Below are positions 1-6,104 of a stretch of 6,220 bases of DNA, piece by piece. The notes under the pieces are model-generated. The model searched no databases. It was given only the letters and a program-made list of their open reading frames with translations, and was not told the DNA's origin. Each line of letters opens with the position of its first letter. Within the stretch, counting starts at the first letter, position 1. The position numbers were made by a program, and so were the translations under genes. The DNA comes from Acidobacteriaceae bacterium (lineage in GTDB: Bacteria; Acidobacteriota; Terriglobia; Terriglobales; Acidobacteriaceae): positions 371 to 6,590 of the forward strand of contig PLST01000071.1 in assembly GCA_003164255.1 (NCBI GenBank). The letters are read 5' to 3'.

Positions 1-504
1 CGCTGTGCCGGACTGCTTCGGCAGGATGGCCCAGAGATCCCGGTTGTTGTTGCTGACGCCGAGAGCGAGCAGGGTTTCAAGCGCGCCGGGGTCGAAGTCG
101 GCGAGGAAGACGGCGGCTGCGTGCGCGTCAAGGCGTGTTGTGGCGCTGCGGCCACCAGCGGAGATGTTGAGCAGCAATTGTGCTTGATCGGGCGCGGCGG
201 TTACGTTGACGGCCTCGCCGTTGACGATTGCGCTCAGTTGGACGTGGTGGAGCTGGTTGGCGGCTGAGAGGCTCTCAGTCTTCGAGAGAGCGTAGTCGAG
301 TCCGGTCATGGAGACGCGCACCAGCGAGGTGGAGTCGTATCCGTCCTTAGTGGCTGTGAAGTTGAAGCTGGCCGTGCCCACGGGGTGGCCGAGTTTCGAC
401 ACCTCAAAGCTGGCGGACTGGGCAGCGGCCGAGGCTGAGGCAAAAGCGAGAGAACCGGCGGAACATACCAGAAAAGCAAAGCGACGCATCCGAGTTTTTC
501 CCAT
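1..504 (-). CDS. Unrecognised, probably exported protein (N-terminal 168 residues, cut by window edge)
   Basis: The minus strand is open from an ATG at 504 to the left edge: 168 codons and no stop, so the gene is partial at its 3' end. The start could instead be the ATG at 489, five codons in. Neither has a clear Shine-Dalgarno sequence. The N-terminus looks like a Sec signal peptide: basic residues K3, R5, R7 and R8, a hydrophobic stretch at about residues 9-22 (FAFLVCSAGSLAFA), then a small-residue cleavage region (ASASAAAQ) near residues 22-29. Cys14 does not fit a lipobox because Val precedes it. After cleavage the chain begins SASFEVSKLGHPVGTASF and alternates hydrophobic and polar residues, which suggests a beta-rich fold, and it reads smoothly with no frameshift. 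I do not recognise the family and assign no function. It is transcribed divergently from the PLP-enzyme gene. That it is a real exported protein is fairly secure; anything beyond that is unknown. Confidence 0.8.
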   Translation of the reverse strand, partial: MGKTRMRRFAFLVCSAGSLAFASASAAAQSASFEVSKLGHPVGTASFNFTATKDGYDSTSLVRVSMTGLDYALSKTESLSAANQLHHVQLSAIVNGEAVNVTAAPDQAQLLLNISAGGRSATTRLDAHAAAVFLADFDPGALETLLALGVSNNNRDLWAILPKQSGTA

Positions 505-686
505 CAATGACTAGTTAGACACGAATTCGACAAAACGGTTGCATGGTCGACAGGCCTGGTTTGGTTGGGTAAAGCAGAAATCCGGTTGCCGCGAGGCTGG
601 CACTTCCACGCGCCGCGGCCTGGGTGCGCTGAATCCGCCGGAATGCTAAGCTTCGAAAGTCATTTGTCGGCGTGGAGGTAAAAGGC
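505..686. other. Divergent intergenic region between the exported-protein gene and the PLP-enzyme gene
   Basis: This 182-bp gap must hold the promoters of both divergent genes. I could not pick out a convincing -35/-10 pair on either strand. The only clear signal is the ribosome binding site at 674-679. The hexamer TCGACA occurs twice, at 527-532 and 547-552, exactly 20 bp apart, but two short copies are weak evidence for an operator. Confidence 0.5.
674..679 (+). promoter_or_regulatory. Strong ribosome binding site that fixes the start of the PLP-enzyme gene
   Basis: GGAGGT lies 7-8 nt upstream of the ATG at 687, which is ideal spacing. The reading frame also has an upstream GTG at 672, but that codon sits directly in front of this site and cannot use it. 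The start is therefore taken as 687, five codons shorter than the longest possible frame. Confidence 0.85.
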
Positions 687-1814
687 ATGGAACGTGAGGG
701 AATGAAGGATTCGGCGCCCGAGGCACGAAGGCATTTGTTTTACGAAACCTCTCACTCCCCTTCGCTCGTCGACCTGGTGGGGTACGAGAAGGCCAAGGAC
801 ATTGTCGATTTCTGCTTCATTGCCAGCCCCTATTACCCGACTGCCGCGATGATGGAGGACATGCAGCGGAATCTTCCCAACCTGATCAAGTCGTACCCTT
901 CGAACAGCGCGAAAACCAGCCAGAAAAATCTGGCATCGGTGTTAAATGTGAATCCGGAGAATTTGATCATCGGTAACGGAGCCACAGAGCTGATCGTGCT
1001 GATCAATACGCTGCTCATCAACCGGATTGCGGTGCCGGTGCCGACCTTTGGCGAATACATTGAAAAGCTGCGCGACTATCGCGACGCGGAACTGTTTAGG
1101 CTCGATCCGGATGAGCAATATCAATTGCGGCTCAATGAGTATCTGACCTGGGTCCGGCGAAAAAATCTGAGTGCATTGCTGGTCATCAACCCCGGCAATC
1201 CCACCGGCCAGCTCTTCTCCCGCGAGGAGATGGTCGATTTTCTCGAGCAGACCAAGGATCTCGAACTTGTGATCGTGGACGAGTCATTCATTGACTTCGC
1301 CGGCGAGGAGGTTCCGAGTCTTCTTCCGGTGGCCTACCGCTATTCCAATCTGCTCATCGTACGAAGCGTAAGCAAGCATTGCGGCGTGCCCGGACTGCGC
1401 ATCGGGTACTGCTATTCCGGCAATCTGTACCTTTTGAATCGCCTGCGTCGGTTTATTCCCACGTGGAACCTGAACAGCGTGGCGCAATATTTTCTGTCGT
1501 TGCTGCCTTCGACGGATGCTGATTACCAAGAGGCGCGGAAACGGTTGATCGGCGACGTGCGCTGGCTTTATAACGCTCTGAAGGAAACGCCGCATCTCGA
1601 GGCGTATCCGACCGGCGCCAACTTCGTGCTGTGCAAAATCACCAGCGGGCTCACGGCTGCTGAAGTGCAGGCGAAGCTGCTGACCGAGCACATGATGTAT
1701 GTACGCGACTGCTCAAACAAGACGGGCATGGATCGCTACCACATCCGCATAGCCTCGCAGGGCCACGACAAGGACGAGCGGCTGGTGGAAGCGCTACGCG
1801 CGCTCGTCCACTAA
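687..1814 (+). CDS. Fold-type I PLP-dependent aminotransferase, HisC/CobD class (histidinol-phosphate aminotransferase-like)
   Basis: This 375-aa protein is a complete class I/II aminotransferase. Visible landmarks are GNGATE at 96-101 (cofactor phosphate-binding turn), NPGNPTG at 168-174, VIVDESF with Asp198 (expected to bind the pyridine nitrogen), SVSKHCGVPGLRIGY with Lys230 as the Schiff-base lysine and Arg238 near the phosphate, and HIRIAS with Arg354 as the likely carboxylate-binding arginine. These place it with histidinol-phosphate aminotransferases and threonine-phosphate decarboxylases. The N-terminal arm is unusual: where HisC proteins normally have a loop like NENPYG, this has ASPYYPT (46-52). 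In my recollection this arm, and WNLNSVAQYFL (260-270), resemble aminotransferase domains fused to sugar-phosphate nucleotidyltransferases in other bacteria, but no such domain is fused here. The true substrate is open, and a role in histidine synthesis should not be assumed. There is no signal peptide, so it should be cytosolic. The gene lies 36 nt upstream of the amidotransferase-fold hydrolase gene and is probably cotranscribed with it. Confidence 0.93.
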   Translation: MEREGMKDSAPEARRHLFYETSHSPSLVDLVGYEKAKDIVDFCFIASPYYPTAAMMEDMQRNLPNLIKSYPSNSAKTSQKNLASVLNVNPENLIIGNGATELIVLINTLLINRIAVPVPTFGEYIEKLRDYRDAELFRLDPDEQYQLRLNEYLTWVRRKNLSALLVINPGNPTGQLFSREEMVDFLEQTKDLELVIVDESFIDFAGEEVPSLLPVAYRYSNLLIVRSVSKHCGVPGLRIGYCYSGNLYLLNRLRRFIPTWNLNSVAQYFLSLLPSTDADYQEARKRLIGDVRWLYNALKETPHLEAYPTGANFVLCKITSGLTAAEVQAKLLTEHMMYVRDCSNKTGMDRYHIRIASQGHDKDERLVEALRALVH

Positions 1815-1850
1815 ACGTCGCTAAGACAAAACTCTTACTTGAGGAATTGA

Positions 1851-2618
1851 ATGAATCGTCCCACCGTCCTTGTCGTCACGCGGCGCATGATGCGCAAGAA
1901 TCGCGTCATCGACTATCTCGGCGAAATCCATTTCGAGTTCCTGATGAAAATGCGCATTCTGCCCGTCATGGTTCCCATCGCGCAGGGCGCGCTCCAGTGT
2001 CTGCCGCAGTACATGGAAGGCATGAGCGGCCTTCTGCTGGTCGAAGGGGACGACGTTGAACCGACGCGCTACAAAGCGGAAAAGGCCAACTTTACATATC
2101 TGGAAAAAACAAATCCGTACAAGGATGAAATGGAGATCCGTCTCATCCGCCACGCCCTGCGCCATGGCCTTCCCATGCTCGGCATCTGCCGCGGAGCGCA
2201 GTTGATCAATGTGGTGTGCGGGGGCACGCTCCATGGCGACGTGCAAAAAGAAAAGGGCTCAGAGCGGAAACATATCGACCATACACCCCATCACTACGAC
2301 ACCTATCGCCACCCCGTGACGCTTGTTGACGGCACCCCGCTGAGGCGCTGGTACGGACAAAGCGAGCTCAACGTCAACAGCTACCATCACCAGGGCATTC
2401 GCGACCTCGCCTCGCGCTTCAAGCCGATGGCGTACGCGGATGACGGGCTGATTGAGGCGTACTACGACCCGAAGGCGGACTTCCTGGTCGGGCTGCAGTT
2501 TCACCCGGAACGGATGCTCGAGGAGTACGCCGGAAATTCGCGCGTATGGAAGGCATTCGGCGCGGCAGTCAGGAAGAATGGCCGCTTGGCTCCGAAGAAT
2601 CCGGCCCCGAAAAAGTAA
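1851..2618 (+). CDS. Class I glutamine amidotransferase-fold hydrolase, gamma-glutamyl-gamma-aminobutyrate hydrolase (PuuD/peptidase C26) type
   Basis: This 255-aa protein has the hallmarks of the C26 family, which cleaves gamma-glutamyl amide bonds to release glutamate from gamma-glutamylated amines or related compounds. The nucleophile is Cys113 in the elbow LGICRGAQLINVVCGG (110-125). The rest of the triad is His218 and Glu220 in GLQFHPER (214-221). VNSYHHQG (175-182) and ADDGLIEA (196-203) are further family blocks. The length matches PuuD-type enzymes, and no synthetase domain is attached, so it is likely a free-standing hydrolase rather than an amidotransferase subunit. No signal peptide is seen, so it should be cytosolic. 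The start is the ATG at 1851, with GAGG at 1841-1844 giving a 6-nt spacer. The gene follows the PLP-enzyme gene after 36 nt with no terminator between them, so an operon is likely. The physiological substrate is unknown; polyamine catabolism is only one option, since no other puu-type gene is visible here. The last codons are A-rich and overlap the U-tract of the opposing terminator. Confidence 0.92.
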   Translation: MNRPTVLVVTRRMMRKNRVIDYLGEIHFEFLMKMRILPVMVPIAQGALQCLPQYMEGMSGLLLVEGDDVEPTRYKAEKANFTYLEKTNPYKDEMEIRLIRHALRHGLPMLGICRGAQLINVVCGGTLHGDVQKEKGSERKHIDHTPHHYDTYRHPVTLVDGTPLRRWYGQSELNVNSYHHQGIRDLASRFKPMAYADDGLIEAYYDPKADFLVGLQFHPERMLEEYAGNSRVWKAFGAAVRKNGRLAPKNPAPKK

Positions 2619-2650
2619 GTGCCTCACCCCTGATTCAGAGATGAGGCACT
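2610..2650 (-). terminator. Rho-independent terminator of the superoxide dismutase gene, at a convergent junction
   Basis: A perfect 9-bp inverted repeat (AGTGCCTCA at 2618-2626 against TGAGGCACT at 2642-2650) encloses a 15-nt loop. Read on the minus strand it is followed after three bases by five T residues (2614-2610), the usual terminator layout. Read on the plus strand the following bases (GTTGGATCCG) are not T-rich, so it is a weaker stop for the hydrolase gene. The U-tract lies inside the last codons of that opposing gene. The hairpin may still serve both transcripts or protect the plus-strand 3' end. Confidence 0.65.
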
Positions 2651-2663
2651 GTTGGATCCGTTG

Positions 2664-2679
2664 GGCCCGTTTATGGGCC
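2664..2679. repeat. Short GC-rich inverted repeat between the two convergent genes
   Basis: GGCCC (2664-2668) can pair with GGGCC (2675-2679) across a 6-nt loop. No T-run follows on either strand, so it is not a classical terminator by itself. It lies between the superoxide dismutase stop codon and the stronger hairpin, and may add to 3'-end structure. Confidence 0.35.
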
Positions 2680-2701
2680 AGCAAAACCGCCCGGCCTGTA
2701 T

Positions 2702-3313
2702 TTACCCCTTGGCCTTGGCGAAGCGCTTGTTCACCTCTGCCCAGTTCACGACGTTCCACCATGCGGCCAGGTAGTCGGGACGGCGGTTCTGGTACTTGAG
2801 GTAATAGGCGTGCTCCCAGACGTCGTTGCCGAGAATGGGATAGAGGCCCTGCGAAAGAGGCGAGTCCTGGTTGGGCGTGGTCATGACCGTAAGCTTTCCG
2901 CCCTTGAACACCAGCCAGCCCCAGCCGGAGCCGAACTGTTTGGCGGTGGTCTCGTTGAAGGTCTTTTTGAAGGCTTCGAAGTCGCCGAAATCGGCCGAAA
3001 TCTGGCTGGCGATTGCGCCCGTGGGCGCGCCACCCATCCCCGGTCCCATCAGGGTCCAGAACATGGTGTGGTTCGAGTGCCCGCCGCCGTTGTTGCGGAC
3101 AACGCCGCGGATGTCTTCAGGAACGGCGGCCAGATCGCTGATGAGGTCGTCAACGGACTTCGCGGCCAGCGTGGGGTGGTTGGCCAGTGCGTTGTTCACG
3201 TTGGTGATGTAAGTCTGGTGATGCTTGTCGTGGTGGAGCTTCATCGTCTCTGCATCGATGAAAGGTTCGAGGGCAGCGTAGTCGTAGGGCAGCTGTGCTA
3301 GTTCATAAGCCAT
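2702..3313 (-). CDS. sodA: Superoxide dismutase, Fe/Mn family, Mn-type sequence
   Basis: This 203-aa protein converts superoxide to hydrogen peroxide and oxygen. It is full length for the family and aligns by eye throughout with E. coli SodA. The four metal ligands are present: His27 (in LHHDKHHQTY), His82 (in HSNHTMFW), and Asp164 and His168 (in DVWEHAYY). The block RNNGGGHSNH (73-82) and NQDSP with Gln149 are the pattern of Mn-dependent enzymes; Fe enzymes usually have a glutamine in the first block instead. A cambialistic enzyme cannot be excluded. No signal peptide is present, so it should be cytosolic. The ATG at 3313 is preceded by GGAGG (3328-3324 on the minus strand) with a 10-nt spacer. 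It is a single-gene unit ending at the 2610-2650 hairpin, convergent with the hydrolase gene and divergent from the glucoamylase gene. No regulator site is recognisable upstream. Confidence 0.97.
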   Translation of the reverse strand: MAYELAQLPYDYAALEPFIDAETMKLHHDKHHQTYITNVNNALANHPTLAAKSVDDLISDLAAVPEDIRGVVRNNGGGHSNHTMFWTLMGPGMGGAPTGAIASQISADFGDFEAFKKTFNETTAKQFGSGWGWLVFKGGKLTVMTTPNQDSPLSQGLYPILGNDVWEHAYYLKYQNRRPDYLAAWWNVVNWAEVNKRFAKAKG

Positions 3314-3627
3314 TGGGGAAATTCCTCCGTTCGAATTGTACTGTGAGAGTTGAACCCTGCGTTAAGCGACAGCCAGCAAGGGTTGGGGACTGAGATTCTG
3401 CAACACAATTTTCACACGCGGCGGTGCGGCCTTCTGTTTGTATGGATGCAGAAAAAGAAGAACAGGGTGCAAAACACCAGGGAATAAGAGCAAACAGGAA
3501 ACCTTTGTAGTGCGGGTAACATCGATAAGGAGGGTAGTGGTTGGCGGCTTTCCCTTAACTTCCCCGCCCATTCCCCAATCTGAAACAGCTTTCAAGAATC
3601 TTTCAACCGGAAAAGTTGTGTGCATCG
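3314..3627. other. 314-bp divergent intergenic region between superoxide dismutase and glucoamylase genes
   Basis: No gene is convincing here. It should contain promoters for both flanking genes. The superoxide dismutase ribosome binding site is at 3324-3328 (minus strand). On the plus strand there is a strong orphan AAGGAGG at 3527-3533, and a tiny GGTG/CACC hairpin at 3466-3478 that is too short to interpret. Open frames crossing the region on both strands have no recognisable protein content. No convincing -35/-10 pair was found on either strand. Confidence 0.6.
3527..3533 (+). promoter_or_regulatory. Orphan perfect Shine-Dalgarno sequence in the glucoamylase leader
   Basis: AAGGAGG matches the anti-Shine-Dalgarno core fully but lies about 95 nt upstream of the glucoamylase ATG. 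At 7 nt spacing it faces a TTG codon at 3541 that opens a five-codon frame (M-A-A-F-P, stop at 3556-3558). A GTG at 3537 opens a 40-codon frame ending at 3659 inside the glucoamylase gene, but it is only 3 nt from the site. It may drive a leader peptide or be a chance purine run. Confidence 0.3.
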
Positions 3628-6051
3628 ATGAGCAATCAGGCGGAATACCTGTGGCTTGAGCAGCAGGGCGAGGCGTTTGGCTCGCCGGGCCTTGAGCCGC
3701 GCTGGACCTCAAGCGTGAAAGATGCGGTGGGCACGGCCTACTCGGCTTCAAGCCGGGTGTGGTTCACCTGCTCGCATGGAATCCTGAACGAGATCTACCA
3801 CCCCACCATCGACCGCGCCCAGATCCGCGACATGGAGTTCCTGGTAACGGACGGCGAGACCTTTTTCCACGAGGAGAAGCGCGACCTGGTATCGAAGTTC
3901 GAATACATCGACGCGGAAGCGCTGGGCGTTCGCTACATCAACAGCGATCCAGGTGGCCGCTACACGCTCACGAAGGAAATCATCTGCGACCCGCACCACA
4001 GCGTGGTTCTACAGCACGTAAAGCTCGAAGGCCATCCCGATCTGCTGGCGCGGCTCAAGGTTTACGCGCTGCTGGCCCCGCATCTGGACGACGGCGGCGC
4101 ACGGAACACGGCGCGCGCGGCAGACATTGCCGGAAAAAAGGTCTTGCTCGCCTGGAAGAACGAGTGGGCTCTGGCCATGTCCGCCAGTTGCGGTTTCTCG
4201 CGCGTGAGCTGCGGCTTTGTGGGTGCGAGCGACGGCTGGCGCGACCTGTTGGACAACTTCCGCATGGATTGGGAGTTCGGCTCGGCCACCGGCGGCAACG
4301 TGGCCGTGATGGGCGAGATAGGCCTGAAGGGCGCAACCGAGTTCACCCTGGCCATCGGTCTCGGCGAAGGAACGCATACGGCGGCGCAAAAGACGATGGG
4401 CGCGCTGGCGATGCCGTTCGTGGATCAACGTACCCGCTTCATCGAGCAGTGGCGACGGGTCGCAAATCCGGAGTGGCTTGCCACAAAGTCCGGCGACGGC
4501 GGCAAGCTGATGCGAGTTAGCCACAACGTGTTGCTGGCCCATGAAGACAAGACCTATTCGGGAGCGTTTGTCGCATCGGCCTCCATCCCGTGGGGCGAGA
4601 CCAAGAGCGATGACGACCTGGGCGGCTACCACCTGGTGTGGACCCGCGACATGGTACAGACGGCGACCGCTCTGCTGGCTTGCGGGCGCGTGGAAACGGC
4701 GCGGAGGGCGCTGGTTTACCTGGCTTGCACGCAGCAGCCCAACGGCGGCTTTGCGCAGAATTTCTGGATCGATGGAACCCCCTACTGGAGCGGCATTCAA
4801 CTTGATGAGGTTGCCTTCCCGCTCATCCTCGCCTGGCGATTGTGGAAGGCCAACGGCCTGGGCGAGATGAAAATCTTCCCCTTTGTGGAGCGCGCCGCCA
4901 GCTTTCTGGTGCGCCACTGCCCCATCACCAACCAGGAGCGCTGGGAAGAAAACCCAGGCTACTCACCTTCCACGCTGGCCGCGGCCATCGGGGGCCTGAT
5001 CTGCGCGGCCGACATGGCGCGCGCCCACGATTCGGCGGAGATGGCTGTATTCCTTGAGGAGTTCGCCGACTGGATCGAGAAGCATCTTGAAGACTGGACG
5101 GTGACCAACAATGGCGTTTTGCTTCCGGAGATCAAGCGCCACTACATGCGCCTGCGGCCGCCGGAGTGCGGTGAAGCCTACGCCCACGAGAACTGCGGCA
5201 AAGAGGTCATCCACCTGGCGAACCGTCCGCCGGGAACGCGCTCGGAGTTTGAAGCGCGGGAGATTATCGATGCCGGATTCCTCGATCTGGTCCGCTATGG
5301 GGTGCGCCGCGCCGACGATCCGCTGATGGTGGACTCGCTGAAAGTGGTGGACGCGGTGCTGAAGCGCGACCTGCCGCAAGGGCCCGGATGGCTGCGCTAC
5401 AACTGGGACGGCTACGGCCAGCGGCCCGACGGAGGCCCGTTCCAGGGTTGGGGCCAGGGACGCGTATGGCCGCTGCTTACAGGAGAACGGGCTCACTACG
5501 AGCTGGCTGCGGGCAATGGCTATGAGGCCCTGGTCAGAACCTATGAAGCATTCGCCACCTGCGGACAGATGATGCCGGAGCAGGTGTGGGACGAACCGGA
5601 CATGCCGGAGAGGAGCCTGCGCCTTGGCAAGCCGGCCGGTTCAGCTGTGCCGCTGGTGTGGGCGCATGCCGAATACCTGAAGCTGCTGCGCTCGGCCGCG
5701 GACGGCAAGGTCTTCGACCGCATCGATCCCGTCTACGAGCGGTATTGCGAGCCGGAAGGCCGCCGGAAACTGCGCCGCGATCTGGAAATCTACAGCTTCA
5801 GAAGGCCGATTCAGACCATGCCGGCCGGAAGCACGCTGCGCATTATCGACGAGAGGCAGTTTCAGGTGATCTGGAGCACAGATGGATGGCAGTCCACGCA
5901 GACCGCGTTAAGCCGCAGCCTGGGCAGCGCATGGTTCAGCGCGGACATTCCTCCCGCAACAGGAAGCGAAGCAGTGGTGTGGACCCTCTATTGGCCGGAG
6001 CAGGCCGCCTGGCTTGGATACAATATTGAAGTCAAGGTTGATGTTAATTAA
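3628..6051 (+). CDS. Glycoside hydrolase family 15 glucoamylase (glucan 1,4-alpha-glucosidase), intracellular form
   Basis: This 807-aa enzyme is predicted to release glucose from the non-reducing ends of starch-type oligosaccharides, maltodextrin or glycogen. It has the prokaryotic GH15 layout: an N-terminal beta-sandwich domain (about 25-270, opening with GTAYSASSRVWFTCSHG), a linker, an (alpha/alpha)6 barrel (about 295-690), and a small C-terminal beta domain (about 722-807). Barrel landmarks are HLVWTRD (335-341, substrate-binding Arg340-Asp341), WSGIQLDE (387-394), ERWEENPGYSPSTL (437-450) with Glu440 as the likely general acid, and MPEQVWDE (649-656) with Glu651 as the likely general base. 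The catalytic pair is intact. No signal peptide or membrane segment is seen, unlike secreted clostridial relatives, so a cytosolic role is inferred. The ATG at 3628 is chosen; an in-frame TTG at 3616 is the only upstream alternative, and a stop at 3556 closes the frame. Its ribosome binding site is weak (GGAA at 3609-3612, 15 nt away). Dextran-type or trehalose substrates are known for some GH15 members, so specificity is not certain. Transketolase follows after 53 nt. Confidence 0.94.
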   Translation: MSNQAEYLWLEQQGEAFGSPGLEPRWTSSVKDAVGTAYSASSRVWFTCSHGILNEIYHPTIDRAQIRDMEFLVTDGETFFHEEKRDLVSKFEYIDAEALGVRYINSDPGGRYTLTKEIICDPHHSVVLQHVKLEGHPDLLARLKVYALLAPHLDDGGARNTARAADIAGKKVLLAWKNEWALAMSASCGFSRVSCGFVGASDGWRDLLDNFRMDWEFGSATGGNVAVMGEIGLKGATEFTLAIGLGEGTHTAAQKTMGALAMPFVDQRTRFIEQWRRVANPEWLATKSGDGGKLMRVSHNVLLAHEDKTYSGAFVASASIPWGETKSDDDLGGYHLVWTRDMVQTATALLACGRVETARRALVYLACTQQPNGGFAQNFWIDGTPYWSGIQLDEVAFPLILAWRLWKANGLGEMKIFPFVERAASFLVRHCPITNQERWEENPGYSPSTLAAAIGGLICAADMARAHDSAEMAVFLEEFADWIEKHLEDWTVTNNGVLLPEIKRHYMRLRPPECGEAYAHENCGKEVIHLANRPPGTRSEFEAREIIDAGFLDLVRYGVRRADDPLMVDSLKVVDAVLKRDLPQGPGWLRYNWDGYGQRPDGGPFQGWGQGRVWPLLTGERAHYELAAGNGYEALVRTYEAFATCGQMMPEQVWDEPDMPERSLRLGKPAGSAVPLVWAHAEYLKLLRSAADGKVFDRIDPVYERYCEPEGRRKLRRDLEIYSFRRPIQTMPAGSTLRIIDERQFQVIWSTDGWQSTQTALSRSLGSAWFSADIPPATGSEAVVWTLYWPEQAAWLGYNIEVKVDVN

Positions 6052-6104
6052 ACAGTTCCATAGGTGCAGAACGCACTTCAGCGAAAGGAAATGTCTCCGT
6101 CCAA
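6052..6104 (+). promoter_or_regulatory. Short glucoamylase-transketolase spacer with hairpin, ribosome binding site and mini-frame
   Basis: The 53-nt gap contains a small hairpin (AGGTGC at 6062-6067 against GCACTT at 6073-6078, including one G-T pair) with no T-run, so it is not a terminator. AAAGGAA (6084-6090) is the only ribosome-binding-like sequence. It directly abuts an ATG at 6091 that opens a five-codon frame ending in TGA at 6106-6108, overlapping the transketolase ATG (6105-6107) as ATGA. Read-through transcription from the glucoamylase gene is therefore plausible. Confidence 0.4.

Noticed and set aside
527..552. Two TCGACA hexamers 20 bp apart as an operator
   Set aside because: Two six-base copies are expected often by chance, flanking bases do not match, and no regulator gene is nearby.
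672..686. GTG at 672 as the start of the PLP-enzyme gene
   Set aside because: The strong GGAGGT lies after this codon and is correctly spaced for the ATG at 687, so the five extra codons are most likely untranslated.
1821..2246. Minus-strand 141-codon frame opposite the hydrolase gene
   Set aside because: It is antisense to a gene with an intact catalytic triad and has no motif or ribosome binding site of its own.
3335..3340. TACAAT on the minus strand as a -10 box for superoxide dismutase
   Set aside because: It matches 5 of 6 bases, but transcription would begin at or inside the GGAGG ribosome binding site, and the best -35 candidate (TTAACG) is 19 bp away.
3616..3627. TTG at 3616 as the glucoamylase start
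   Set aside because: It is a rarer start codon, with GGAA only 3 nt away, too close to serve. The ATG at 3628 is the more usual choice, although its own ribosome binding site is weak.
3438..3659. Plus-strand 73-codon frame in the glucoamylase leader
   Set aside because: No ribosome binding site precedes its ATG, the residue content is not protein-like, and it overlaps the true glucoamylase start by 32 nt.
3362..3751. Minus-strand 129-codon frame across the divergent intergenic region
   Set aside because: It is proline- and serine-rich with no recognisable motif, has no ribosome binding site, begins inside the glucoamylase gene on the opposite strand and would occupy the region expected to hold promoters.
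4009..4917. Long minus-strand frame (302 codons) inside the glucoamylase gene
   Set aside because: It is a shadow of the GC-rich codon pattern of an unmistakable GH15 gene. Its translation is rich in Arg, His, Ala and Gln, without domain motifs.
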